The notes beneath the pieces were generated by a model, which worked only from the letters and a program-made list of their open reading frames with translations, was not told the DNA's origin and ran no database searches. The translations under genes were made by a program, and so were the position numbers. Shown piece after piece: positions 1-12,900 of a stretch of DNA of 31,676 nt. Source of the stretch: Plakobranchus ocellatus (Eukaryota; Mollusca; Gastropoda; Plakobranchidae); contig BLXT01007679.1 in assembly GCA_019648995.1 (NCBI GenBank), positions 113,445-145,120 on the forward strand, given 5' to 3'. Positions within the stretch are counted from its first letter, which is position 1. Every line of letters begins with the position of its first letter.

Positions 1-805
1 ATTGATACAGAAATATAGGATAAAATCAAAAATGAGAAATTCCGCCTGCTTTGCTCTTTGCCAGTCTAGATGTGGACGTGCACCTCAGGTATGTGAAATC
101 TCGTCTAAAGAGCTTAAGAGCTGGCTTTACATTTTTTAATATTTTAATAAAGTATGTTAAAGAATCCGAAACCCAAAATCCTTTTGCACCAAATATTGAA
201 AACCTTATAAAAAGAACTATGCCTTCCAAGAGATAATGATTAAAAATCATAGTGTTCAAGGGATGTAGTGCTAAGTCCTAATGCTCGAAAAAATGTTGGC
301 TCTTGTTATTATAAATATTTTTCTTTTGAGATAAGAGGAAAGATAAACTCTTTTAAAAATGCCTCTTGCTTACCACTATAATACTAATTATCACAAAAAG
401 GGGAAAAAAATTGACTAAACTGCAACCATCCAATCAATTGATGTATAACAATCTAGCTGATTTAATACAGCACTATGTGAAAAGAAAAAAACTAAATCAT
501 ATAATTATAACACCTACATGTGCAGAAAAGACAAAATACGAGCTCACTTAATTTTGCAAGGACCATATTAAAGTTTAGATATGCATGATTTCATGCGAAG
601 TCTTGATAATTTGCCTGGCTGTTGTTCAGTGGCTACTCAGTTGGGTCCTATAAGTTTATTGTAATTATATAATGATTCAGTCATGGTGCTATGTTTGCAG
701 ATAGTTTGTGTATCTCTTTAAAAATATAATTCTTAAAAACTGAATTTTCAATAAATAATTTGTTCTTGATTTGTAACTGTTTAAATTTCTACTTGTTAAT
801 CTCAG
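1..805 (+). other. Intron upstream of first recognised UBR7 exon
   Basis: This AT-rich sequence ends in a TCTCAG acceptor at 800-805. No convincing first UBR7 exon or promoter is visible. The only structured candidate is a 24-nt stretch at 65-88 bounded by CCAG and GTATGT (see findings). The short open frames here have AT-driven composition and no recognisable domains. Confidence 0.6.
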
Positions 806-933
806 GGTTACCTGAAACGTCAAGCAATCTATGCATGTGCCACATGCACACCAGAAGGCAATGCTGGTATATGCCTGGCCTGTAGCTATGCGTGCCATGA
901 TGGACATGATTTACATGAATTATACACTAAAAG
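806..933 (+). CDS. UBR7: UBR7 exon a: first part of UBR box
   Basis: This exon has a TCTCAG acceptor and an AG|GTAAAT donor. It is 128 nt, starts in phase 0 and ends with two bases of an Arg codon. It begins GYLKRQAIYACATC and carries the zinc-binding Cys/His cluster of the UBR box: C11, C14, C23, C26, C30, H31 and H34, numbered from this exon. The segment is nearly colinear with vertebrate UBR7 (YAC.TCTPEG...GICLACSY.CH..H). The preceding Cys of the fold must come from an upstream exon. Confidence 0.95.
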
Positions 934-3900
934 GTAAATACCTTGCTTATACAAAACATGAATTGAATCAATCAGATCTTGACATGATTTTGCCAGCTTT
1001 TGAAATGAAAGATTTGTTAAGAACAGTGTACTGTAAGTGAAGCAAAATTTGGTTCGAGTCTGTTTATTTCAAACTCAAAGTAAAATAAAAGCTCTTTGAA
1101 TTATCCGAAATTCAATTTTATAAATGTATAGAGAAAAAGAAACAGCTATCATGAATTTAAACATGATTGAGCTAGGCCAAGAAGATAACGATATAGTAAT
1201 CTCGAAAACAACACACCTCAGAACCATGGGAACTGGCAAATGAAGACATTTTAAGGGATTTAAAAAAAAAAATTTTAAATAGTATTTTGTTAAAAAGGGG
1301 AAAAAAGGTAAATTTTAATTGATTGTAAGCAATTGAAGTCAAATCTGTTCACACAGCCCTAACAAAACACCATCAGAAGGGCAGACAAGCTAGAGATTTA
1401 AGAGTATAAATAGTTTTAGGCAGCTTGGCATGCTTATCTTCAGAAATTTGTTCAGAGCATTAACTTTAAACATTGCTGTCTCTGTAAACAGGAACAGTTA
1501 GGATTCACTGAAAAAAAGACCAGATGACTTTGATACCACACCCTTCTATCAGTCTTCAATTTAAAACCACACCCTTCTATCAGTCTTCAATTTAATCAAT
1601 ATTCGTAATAAAGCTTAAAGGAAGAATTATATTGGTAAATTAAATAACTTTGAAATAATTCAAGAGTTCAAATTTTCCAGATTTGAGTACTTTGGAGTCA
1701 TCTGTATATTTATTGGATCCAACTAATTCATCAGTCCTGAATATCAAATTTCTGTGAAGCTGCATTTTTTTTTTTTTCTTTTCTTTCCTTTACTATAGAT
1801 AATAGGACTTGCCATCAATATCAGATTACACTTTTAAAAAAAGAGGTTGCAGCAGATTTTTACAATTTAATAGCTTTTTTGTCAAAATTTTTATTTGATC
1901 AAAATTGTAAGCTCATATATTAAACTCTTTTCTTTCAAGACACTTCAAATGTGACTGTGGAAATGAAAAGTTCAAAGAAAATAGTTGCCAAATTTACAAG
2001 GTAATAATTTTTTTTTTCTTTTTCTTTTTCCATCAGGGTAGTTCCTACATAAATTCAATTCACGCAGCATTTGACCAGCAAAGACATTTAAGTATTCTTC
2101 TCTATTTGTTTGTGATGATTGATTTGAGTTATGATTATTTCCATATAATGACTCTACGGATGCATTTCTCTGGTCAAGTGAAATTTATACCATTTGAATT
2201 TCAGCTCAACTAATATCTTTTCACTTCAAAAACAGCGCAATGTTTTTCTCTTCTTGGTCTATTGTTAAAAATGACGGATTTCTGTGAAATGTTTCTGTTT
2301 TAGTTTCCATTGATACATAGTTTATAAAAATGCAAAGTGCAAAAGTACTATATTCTGTGTTAGTTTGTCTCTTTCATAAAATTATCATAATGTTTCTCTT
2401 ATGAGAAATGATTTAATACAATCTTATTTTGTAACATTTACTATCTTATTATGTGAGTTCACTTGATACATAAGAATTAAGAAGGAAAATAACATTGTGC
2501 AAAAAATATCTTCTTTCACAGGAAAAAAAGGACTTAAATTCCCGAAACCGCTATAATCAAAACTTCTGTGGTTTATACTGCACTTGCTCTCGGCCATATC
2601 CAGATGAGGAAGACTCTGTAAGTATTTTGAAGCCAGTCATAATATCTTTTGCAACCCTATTTAAAACATTAGTGCTTCAACTTGTACGTTGATCTAATCC
2701 GTAATGGCTTATTCTCAGCATCCCAAAGAGGAAATACCTTTCACAAGACAACTCTACATGACACGCCATTTGGCAAGAGCTATTATTTTCAGCTTTGTTT
2801 ACCTATTTTAGGGATCTAGGGATGTTTAGAGGAAATTGTTAGTTCCAAACTTAGAGACCAGATAAGCTTGAGATACCACAAGAAACTTCCAGAAATGTTT
2901 ACGTATTAGGGAGGGAATATGAATGAGAATATTTGGTTGGCCAATATTTTTAGCTAACCCTGTTTACATAATATGGTATCTTGTAGTCTTTCCTGGTGTG
3001 GATTATGTAATATTGACCTAATTAGTCAGGTTATTACATAACTAGTATTTTCAGGAAGCTTTAGGAGGTGAATATGAAATATTGGTTGGGAGATTGTTGA
3101 ACAGATTTTTAGACTGCTGATGTAAATGATTCGATAGATCTATAGAATCTTGAAAAGTCACCATGCAATTCTGAAATTGTTCGTCATTCAAATGACTTGG
3201 AGTGATTTCTATTCTTTAGTCCATTTAAAAGTTTAAAAGAACTATTTATCACCGATTGTGTTCAGTTAGACCTATGAGTAGAAAATATCTAGAATTTTCT
3301 TATTCAAAAGTGTCTTGATTATAGGTGACATGAAGCTAAATCCAAAAAAGACCACTTCCAATGCGATTTTTGCTCAAATTTCTATTTATCTATAAATTTA
3401 ACTGTATTCAATTCTCGATTCGAACACATAACTTCTTTGAAAGAAAAATAATTCTTTTTTTAAAGTGCTATCTAGGTTTTCTACCAGGTCTCATGTACGC
3501 AACTCTCTAGCTAAGCTAAGTGTTGACAGCTGGAGTGAGCATCAAATCAATACACATAGCTCTGTGGTTATCAGCTGCCTTTGTGTAGGCTCATTTGTAA
3601 GCATGAATATTTCTTCTGAGATCAAAGCCAGTGACTAATTTTTCCAATTCCAGTTTCAAAATAAATTCACAAAGAGAGTTCTAAAATTAAATAAAGACTG
3701 TTTTATGTGAGTCAAGAAAACCATGCATTTTTTTTAGCTCCATGATTGATCTTTTGCTGCTAGTGTAGTTTTAAGGTTACAAATTAAGATAAGAACCTAA
3801 ACAAGAAAACAGACTCCTATCACGTTGAAAATTAAAGCGCTTGACATCATTTTGTCATACCTGTAAGAATGGATTATATATTTGGATAGCTCAGTTTTCA

Positions 3901-6900
3901 AAGCCACTATAAACGCAGATGAAGGTGCATGAATATGCTTCCCTGCGGAAAAACCAGAGAGATCTTCAATGCATGTGGTTCAACTTGTTCAAACTACAAC
4001 GAGGCAGAAACCAAAGGTTTTCAAACTAAATCGGCCAAAATCAATAGGATGACTGACTTCAACAACAGACTCAATCTGGAACACCCACCCATGTGCCCAG
4101 TTTGAAACAAGCGTGCACCTGCTGCTGTTTTGCCCCCAACCTATAAGACCTAAGACATCACTTAATCATCCCTCCCTCCTGACATCGAAAACAACTAATA
4201 TCCACAACTGAACAGCTGAAGAAAACCGTTTGCCAATATGCTTATGGTGTTGGGCTTAAGAGACGCAGCTCACAAGCTACTGGATTAGATGAAGTTTCAG
4301 GGCTAATGGATGGCTTAGGTGTGATCAAAATATTGATTTTCGTAATGGCTAGAAAGAAAGGTTTCAAAATACACATATCGAGTTTGTTGAGACATTTGAT
4401 AAAAAAACACTTTTAACTATCAATTTTCTCCAGATTCTAATTTTAAAAAGTTTTGGTTGTTTGAATCAAGACATCAAAATCATAAATTTATTCAGCATTC
4501 ACAAGTTGCAAAGCTCACAGAAAAGAATTTATGAGCTTATCGATTGTTTGAATTGTTTTTATGTAATTTTCTTAACACATTTGGACTGGTTTTAAAATAT
4601 ATGGTTAAGGCTCTGGTCAAAATAATTAAACTAAGGGTTCAAAACTAAGATCTTTTTTTTTTTTATGCTTTTATGCAAATATTTTAAAGTATTATCCTTT
4701 ACTGTTACATTTAATTCGATTCTATTCTCTACAAAAATAACCATATGCCATGACATCTCTAAGTGAATTGAAATGTTTTGCAGGAAAAGCAATCTTAAAA
4801 AAAAAAAAAGATGGAAATGGTTTTAGCTGGCTGAAGGAATTTATGGGCTTATCGATTGTTTGAATTATTTTTATGTAATTTTCTTAACACATTTAGACTG
4901 GTTTTAAAATATATGGTTAAGGCTCTGATCAAAATAATGTAAGGGTTCAAAAACGAAGATGTTTTTTTTTTAATGCAAATATTTTAAAGTATTATCCTTT
5001 GCTGTTACATTTAATTCGAATCTATTCTCTACAAAAGTAACCATATGCCATGACACCTCTTAGTGAATTGAAATGTTTTGCAGGAAAAGCAATCTTAAAA
5101 AATAAAAAGAAGACGAAGTGGTTTTTAGCTTTCTCAACATGCCTCACTGACATTAAAATAACATAAGAAACTACCAATGTTACCAGCACCAGACTCCCTA
5201 AAACCTTTACAATGATAGTTGCACCTTTCTTTTTTATGATACTTTTCCTGTCAAATAAAGTTTCATTTTGTACTGACATTCTGCAAATGTGCAAGTATAA
5301 ACATTCATCTAATGTACATTTTTCAAGGCTTCAAACCATCACCGTATTTTTATAACATATATGTATATTTATAAATTTTTAGCTGGCTAATGAAAATATA
5401 ATCCAGATGGCTGAAATCACTTTTTTAAATTGATTTGCAAGTTTAGTACGACAACACTATATTGTGCCTACTTTTGTTTGTTTTCTTCACATTACCTAAA
5501 TTTTTGGAGGCTGATGTTACTTATCTTTTTTTAAAGAAATTTGGCATCCTTGATTCATGTCCATTTTTGTTCTATCTTTTGCCTTCTCAGGTCGAAGATG
5601 AGATGATCCAGTGTATTGTATGTGAAGATTGGTATCATGGACGGGTAAAAATTTGTTTAAATAACTCTTAAGAGTCACATTCCTTCCAGATTATATCTTT
5701 GTTCATTCTTAGAACAACAGCTTCTGAGAACCAATTTCTTTTTCCTTTTTTTTTAAACAAACATTTACAAAAACTCTATTAGCTTTCACAAATTTATTTT
5801 GCAATTGGTTTAATGAAAGCATTAAACTATGCTTATTAGCAAAATGCTAATATATCTAAAAATGGAGCAAGAAGGGTGTTCTTTTTTGACAGGTTAGATA
5901 GAGAGGAGTTGAAATGTTGGTGATTGTCTTTGTAGTAGTGATAGCAGTAGCAGTAAGAACCTTGGGAGGAGCAGCATATAAGTGCCAAAAGAAATGTTGA
6001 CATGAGTCTATATAGCAGACATCAGAAAATTTATGACAAATGAAGGCTTGAGCTCTACTTGAACAATAAAGGGCAGGAGATGGGGAAGTGAAACTCTAGT
6101 AATTAGCTTTTTTCTTTTTCTACTCAATATGTACATAATATATTTATATGAGTCATTCATTGCCAAAAGATGGACCCCAAAATTCTGTTACTTTTGTTTT
6201 TTTACTGTATTTTGAAACAAAAAAAAATCTCCAAGTACAAAATGGAAAAGGCTAATTTCACATTATGTTGGATATTAGGAGAAGATCCATGTGAAAAATA
6301 TTGGTCTTAATTCTCGTTATACCATGGTGAAGATATGAAAACAACATATTGATAGGGGTGATCACTTTTTTAGTGATCTTGTCATCATAGTTATGTTTGA
6401 AAGTTACTTTGTTAATTTACACAGCAAGGATGCATCCAAAATTGATTTTCAATACATAAAAGCATGGCTTCTTATGCCATTGCACTCACAAACTCAAGAT
6501 TTTTGTATTGATGAGTTCAATTTATTTGCCAATATGGCGAGTAGAAAATCTTTTGAACATAAGAATGATGACAACCATTTACATAAATAGATTTTTTTAT
6601 ATTCTTTAGCATTTGAGGACTGAAGTTCCTGACAGTTCAGACTACCATGAAATGATCTGTGCTGGTTGCATGAGTAAATATTCATTTCTGTGGGCTTATC
6701 ATGTGCATTGTGCATGTAAGTATAAATGATATGTTTTATCATGGTAGGGGGATATAGAGGCGACATAGATTATGAAGCAAATTACTGTTGTAATTTTTTG
6801 AGCCAGGCCCCATTTATTATGCACATATAACAATATATAGCATTCACATACATTCTTTGTTTAATCCACTTCAGACTTAATATAGAATGCTTCAGGAGCA

Positions 6901-9900
6901 AATTAATTGTTCTTTTCAGTCCAGTGGCAGACTCTTCTTTAGATGTTTTAATTTTAGCCTGCTCCAGGACTGTTCTTGGAGGTTATTTTAATTTTAGTCT
7001 ACTCAGAACTGTTTCTCCCCCGATTATCAGCTGTTTATACTCCAATACTACTCTGGAGGCCTTTACGTTAAGGTGTTTAGAGTTCAACTAAAGCGAAAAG
7101 GTCAACAGCAGTCTAAAAATCAACAAGTGCTACTCAAGGATGAGGTTTGAGCTTGACTGTCACTTTCCTCTTCATGGTTTCTGGGCCTACTTGGAATTTA
7201 AGAAGGAAAACCCTGGAATTAAGTTTCAATCTTGGAGAATGAACATAGGCCTTAAATTGTCCAGATAAGCAAAGCTTTTGCAAGTTTTGGTTTCGTTTTC
7301 TTTGCATTTGAAATGTTAACAAATCTTTTGTAGTAAACCACGGCATTTTTTGGATGGATGTGTAAAGTAGTACCGTGGCTTCCCAAAAAATGTTTTTACA
7401 GGTCATGTTACAAAAATTTCGTATAACAATGGGTATTTATTAGAGGAAGAACAGCATTTGTTTGGATCTTCTAATGCATTTTAGCAGTTAACTAGCAAGC
7501 ACTGGGGCACTGTTAAGCTTAAAATTATCCCTTTCAAATGGCTGGGCTGTCAAGAGATTTCAACTATATTAGATCTGTAATCCGTGAATTCAAGATCTAA
7601 GAGTAATAAATCTTAGTAGACCAAATCCTAAAGTTGATATTAAAAAAATTAAGATTAATGCCTCAGACTTTGAGACCGGGCACTTAACCTTCTAGCTTTA
7701 GCTTTAAAATTCAAAATCAGGGGACTGATAGTTTAATTAAAAAACATTGCAACCCCAAGGCGGTATCATTGTCGTCATTCCAATTTCAGTCCATTGAAGA
7801 TCTACGTGTATATTGAATCTGGAGATCTTAACGTACAACAAATCATACTACAGGCTTGAGACATTATGAGAATCCCCCCAAAAATAAGTGAAGTCCACAT
7901 CAAGAATCGATACCTAGGCTAAGGCAATTACACCTAATCTATTCATGCTGGCTATGTAGATCAAGATTAAAAGAATCTAGTGTTTTCACTTGTAAGAATT
8001 TTAGGCATAGCTCAAAAGGCTTGCTATAAAAGTTAGGTTGGTGTGTTCAATTTTGTTTAATAAAACCAATACAACTACAAGGATCATGACTAGTAAGGAA
8101 CTTCAATTTTTATAGCCTAGGCTTACTTTTTTCCCCCCCTCTTTCAAATGAATTTAAATACTGAGATATAACCAATAGGCCTTTTTAATCTGTCGTCAAG
8201 ATAAATATCTAGATCTGACTCATTCTGCCTATTAGCTGTAGGTCTAGATTTGTAATTTTTTTACTTGAAATTTTTAAATTATCTTTTATCAAGATGTAGA
8301 CTATTTAAACTATTGATCTTTATTTTAAAAGTTCAAAATTACAAGATCAAGACCTAGATCTACTAATATTAGCCCATTGATCAATAATACTTTGGATTTA
8401 ATCTAGTAGTAGTATTTTATATCATGTCTATTTCATACAGGTAAAAGTTAAAAGGCTTATGCTGTTAAGACAAGAAATGTGGATCTAAAGCTAGATCTAA
8501 ATCAATTAAAGTGATTTCATGCAAAGCAGTCATTGCTTCCTGCAACCCCAACGTCCTAATTTAATTTGTTTTGAAACCTTAGAAATCTTTTTATTTTTAT
8601 TTTTTGTTTTTGTATTGTTTAAACAAGAGCTAGGTACATAAACTTTATTGATTTATTTGGAACTATTTTTACATTTTAAAGGAAAATACAGTAATTTTGG
8701 CATTCATTTGTTGACATTGAGAGCCTCGATACAGAGAAATCTATACCGGATACTTATTTATTTTTCTTTCGTCTAATCTATTACATGAGTTTTAATCTCT
8801 TTAGGGCCAAGTCAACTATTTAAATCTAAGTCACAAGAGTAAAGACGTATCAATGTTTTCATCTAACTTCAGTCCCAAGGCATGGAGCTAGACCGTAGTT
8901 GTTTAGTCTATTTTTAAAGGAGTAGAGGATAGCAAGTGCAATTTTTGTCAAGCTTGATACAGTCTGGTGAAAGAAAGTTTTGTTTTTAATATCAAACAAT
9001 TTTTAGCAATAACTTAACAGCTTGAAATTTTCGAAAATAGACTTGTAAAGAGGAAACGTTTATTTTGCCTTATGGAAACTGAATTTCTTTCTAAAAAATC
9101 TATTAAAAATCCTGAAAATTGGCTATATATACAGCTGTAAAAACCCTATCTCGTGCTCTAAATATAAAATGATTTAATTCTAAATGATACACAAACTCGT
9201 CGTTGACAGCCACGAGACGCAAAACTGGGCCAGAAACAGGCCTCTTTTTTGGTACGAAATACGGCCAACATGGTCATGTTCTAATTTAAGTCACCAAGCT
9301 GTTTTTCGTTGGATCTGAATGAAATTTGGCGTCAATCTAACCATGTGTAACAGTGTAAGTTTCTATCATTATAAATACCGGTAAAAAAAAAAACAGGGAA
9401 TTTCAATGATTATACATGCGGTTCGTATATTACCTAGAGGATCCCGCTGTTCTTTGACAATGCAAGAGATTTGATATTTCCACTTTAATTCTCTAAAATT
9501 TCAAAAAGCTGTGTGATGTTTTTTTTACGTACAGAATGAAAATATGTGCTAAACCCTATCTAAAATCTTGATCTCATCGCCTTGGCTGGCCTTCCTGTGG
9601 CCAGCACAGTGGCAGTGCATGACTGCAAAGTGCAATTTGATTGGTTGCTGAGTAAGACTTGGTCACTGCATGTCAATAGTACAATGAACTTAGGTGATAG
9701 CATGTTAGCAATGTTGTCCTCGGTTACAGCCTCTCCCAGCCACAGCCATATTTCTTTATTGATTTGATGGGGATAATAGGCTGGAACAGGGACTTCAGTT
9801 TATGTTTCAAAATTTATTTGATATCAGCATCAATCGAATTATTTGCAAAGAATGTAGGTCTTGCATGATAGTTTGTTATAAAGAATATTTACATCTAAAT

Positions 9901-12900
9901 AAAGGAGTGACACCTGATAAATTCTAATTTAGTAGACCTATGAACCCCAAAGGGATCAACCAAAATTACGCAAATTTGCTGTGCATTCATTTTTTTTTTT
10001 TTTTTGACCTTTGGAGTTTACTATCCAGCCTCTGAACACTGTTCAATTATTTGTTACATACTCATTATAATATCTATGTCGAATTGGACTTTTGAAAGAA
10101 GCTTACATTTTACATTGTAGCCTTTTGTTGTTTTTTTTTTAATCTTCATAGATCTACATTTGCTCTGACTATCGGTCCCTTCGCAACCTGCTCTGCCACT
10201 CTTCATAGTCCTGCTCTACTAGAACTTTTCTTTTTATCTAGATGATGAGGAAATTACTGAATTTTTAGCTCTTAGTTGGAAGCAACCTTTGTGGAAATTA
10301 TGGACAGGCTAAAAATATCACTAACAGTCAAGTTGTATAAATTTTTGAAGATTTCATCAAGCTTTGTCAGTTTTGACGGCGTTTGTATTGCATTGGATAG
10401 CCACCTGCCCCTAGATCTGTCTGTTGTAGATTCGAACCACACCACCAAGGCCCTGACCTAAAAGCCAGAGATTACTCTTTTGTTGACACAAAACTGAAAC
10501 TAATCCCATCAGTTACAGCGGTTACAATTACATGCATATAACTAGGAGTGACTATTCCATTATGATCACCCCCACAGTTTTGAAATCAAAAGTTGCGAGG
10601 CTTAAAAATGTTGATTATTAGATTAAGAGGAGAGAAACTAGAAAAATACAGAATTAAGCTTTTTTTTTATTACTATTATTCCATCTTCTATGCCTCCTTG
10701 CAAGAAAATTGTTTCAGTAGCTCAAAAAGAAAATCCTTCATACCCCTCTTTTATATTCCACTCAATTCAGACGATTTAACTTGTCATATGGTAGCTCAAG
10801 AAAACAAAGTATTCAGAACATTGAATGAATTTTTTTTTCTCTTTAAAATACCACCACTCTTAGTGGCTTTTTATATTATCCTGCACTTAGTGTACAGATT
10901 TTATTTAGAATTTGAATATTTATACACCAATAGAAACTATATGTAAAAATAGAAATTCATGATTGCATTGCGCTTCTACCATATAATCCATTATATTTCC
11001 CATGCTCTTTCCTTGCTAAGTGTCAAGGTTCATCCCAATATTCCTACAAATAACCAAGAAACTCCGCAATTTTTCGGGGACCATTTTTCCAGAAAAATCT
11101 CTCTTTAGCCGATTCACAAATTTTAAGGTTTCAAATTCGCTAACTTTTGAAACTATGGATGACTTTTCAAATTCAAAAACCACAATGCTTAGGATAAAAA
11201 GTACTATGACCCTGTCACAAAAATTATAAGATTCTGATGAAAAAAAATTTAAAAAACTTCGATAAGCATTGCTACTAAATGGTCAAGGACACAGTGGATT
11301 ATGACATGTTCCATCAGTCTAACTGAAGAATATGATGTATTCTAGTAGCAGGGAGTATGGAAAAATTAATTTTTTTAAGGCAACCTGCAACTTGACACTA
11401 TCAAAACAAAGTTAAATTGTGGGGGAGCCTAAATGCAAAACATCTCAATCATGAAAGCATCTCTGTGTGATACTTGTATGTTTTGTCACTCCTACAGAAA
11501 GTAGGAAATGATGCTTGATTTCTTTTGTCTCTTAAAGTGACTTCTTTGGTACCAGAAGACTCTCCAGATGGCAAGACAAATATCAAAATAGATGAAGCAT
11601 CTTTCAATTCACATTCTTCAAACACCAGTGGAAACCATGACATAAATGAGGTTTCAAACAACAGCAGCTTGGAGCATTCTAGTGATAATCAGGGCATGAA
11701 AGCTTGTCCTACATCAGGTAGTTGTTGCAAAGAAGATAACTCAAGTGAATCATCCACCTCTGATATACTCAAAGTTGAGAAAAGGAAAGGAGTTTCAGCA
11801 GGCCGGGGAAATGACGAGGTAATAACAAAATGCTTACTTTTTGTTTGTTTGTTTGGAAAGGGGGAAAAAAAACTTTCAGTCACTATATTATCATCATTCA
11901 AGATTGGTTTGGATTAGAAGACTTATAAAAGTAAAAATGCAGTCTTGTTCACAATTAGAAGGTACCTATGAATCACTTTAATTCTTTTTTTTTGAGTTTA
12001 CTAAACATCAGTGCTTCCAATCACCCGCATTTCTGTGGATTTCCTCAGTTCATCAGTGCTTCGAATCTTTAGCATTTCTATGGATTTCCTCAGTTTTGAG
12101 CTTTCCGCAGTCTGATTCCATAAAGCAGATTTTCTTAAAATTTCTTCAGCTCAAGGGGGATGTTAACCCCCTCCGCCGCCACTAGGGCGTTGCCCTGTAC
12201 CCTTCCCCACTATGATTTTGAAAATCCTCGGTTTTCATGATTACCTGTTGGAAGCACTGAAACATTAGTTTTAACTTGTTGAATGGCACATTGAGAAAGT
12301 AAGTTTTTTAGATAACCCTATAGTTTTTTAGATGAAAGTTCCGTCTTTTTTTAATCAAGTTTACAAGCGTAAAATATGTAATCTTCTAATCTAATAGTAA
12401 CAACAGATGTGCCAGTTTTAACATAGCTAAATGAAGAACTAGTGAGGAATTATTTGAAAAATGCTTCAAAACTTTTAAGTTTACATGATGTTCTGCGTTT
12501 TTCTGCAAAACAATTGTTTTCTGCATCATCCGATAAATTTTTTTGCGGCGGGTCTCTAACAGAAATTCTTGTTCGGCTAGAATTTTTGGAAAAGAATTAC
12601 TGAAAATTTTTTATTTGTTTAATCATTCTGTTTTGAAACAATGACTGTCATCTGTTTTTTTTTCTATTGCTATATCGGTATATTATAATGCTTTTGCATG
12701 AATATCAGTTGTCACTGAAATAGATGTAAAAATTTACAGTCCAGTTTTGCACCTGTTATGATACAAAGGAAAAATGCAACCTAGCGTTTCCTTGTAATTA
12801 TGCTCTATATACAAATTCAACAATTTCCTAAGTCAATAAATTAGATAGAAAATCACCATGACAACTTCCTTTACAATCAATGCTCAGCTTTTTATTTTAA

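Noticed and set aside
7134-7406. 90-codon minus-strand frame considered as a retroelement fragment
   Set aside because: No catalytic motif or neighbouring coding remnant could be recognised, so it was left unannotated.
9582-9767. Slightly GC-richer 61-codon plus-strand frame considered as an exon
   Set aside because: It lies in intron e, has no UBR7 similarity and no consistent splice phase, and no family was recognised.
10593-10946. 117-codon plus-strand open frame in intron e
   Set aside because: It is rich in Phe/Tyr/Leu/Lys from AT-rich sequence, lies in an intron and has no motif.
11525-11917. 130-codon open frame read as a stand-alone gene
   Set aside because: Its first codons and everything after 11818 are intronic. 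Only 11538-11818 fits as a UBR7 exon by splice sites and phase.
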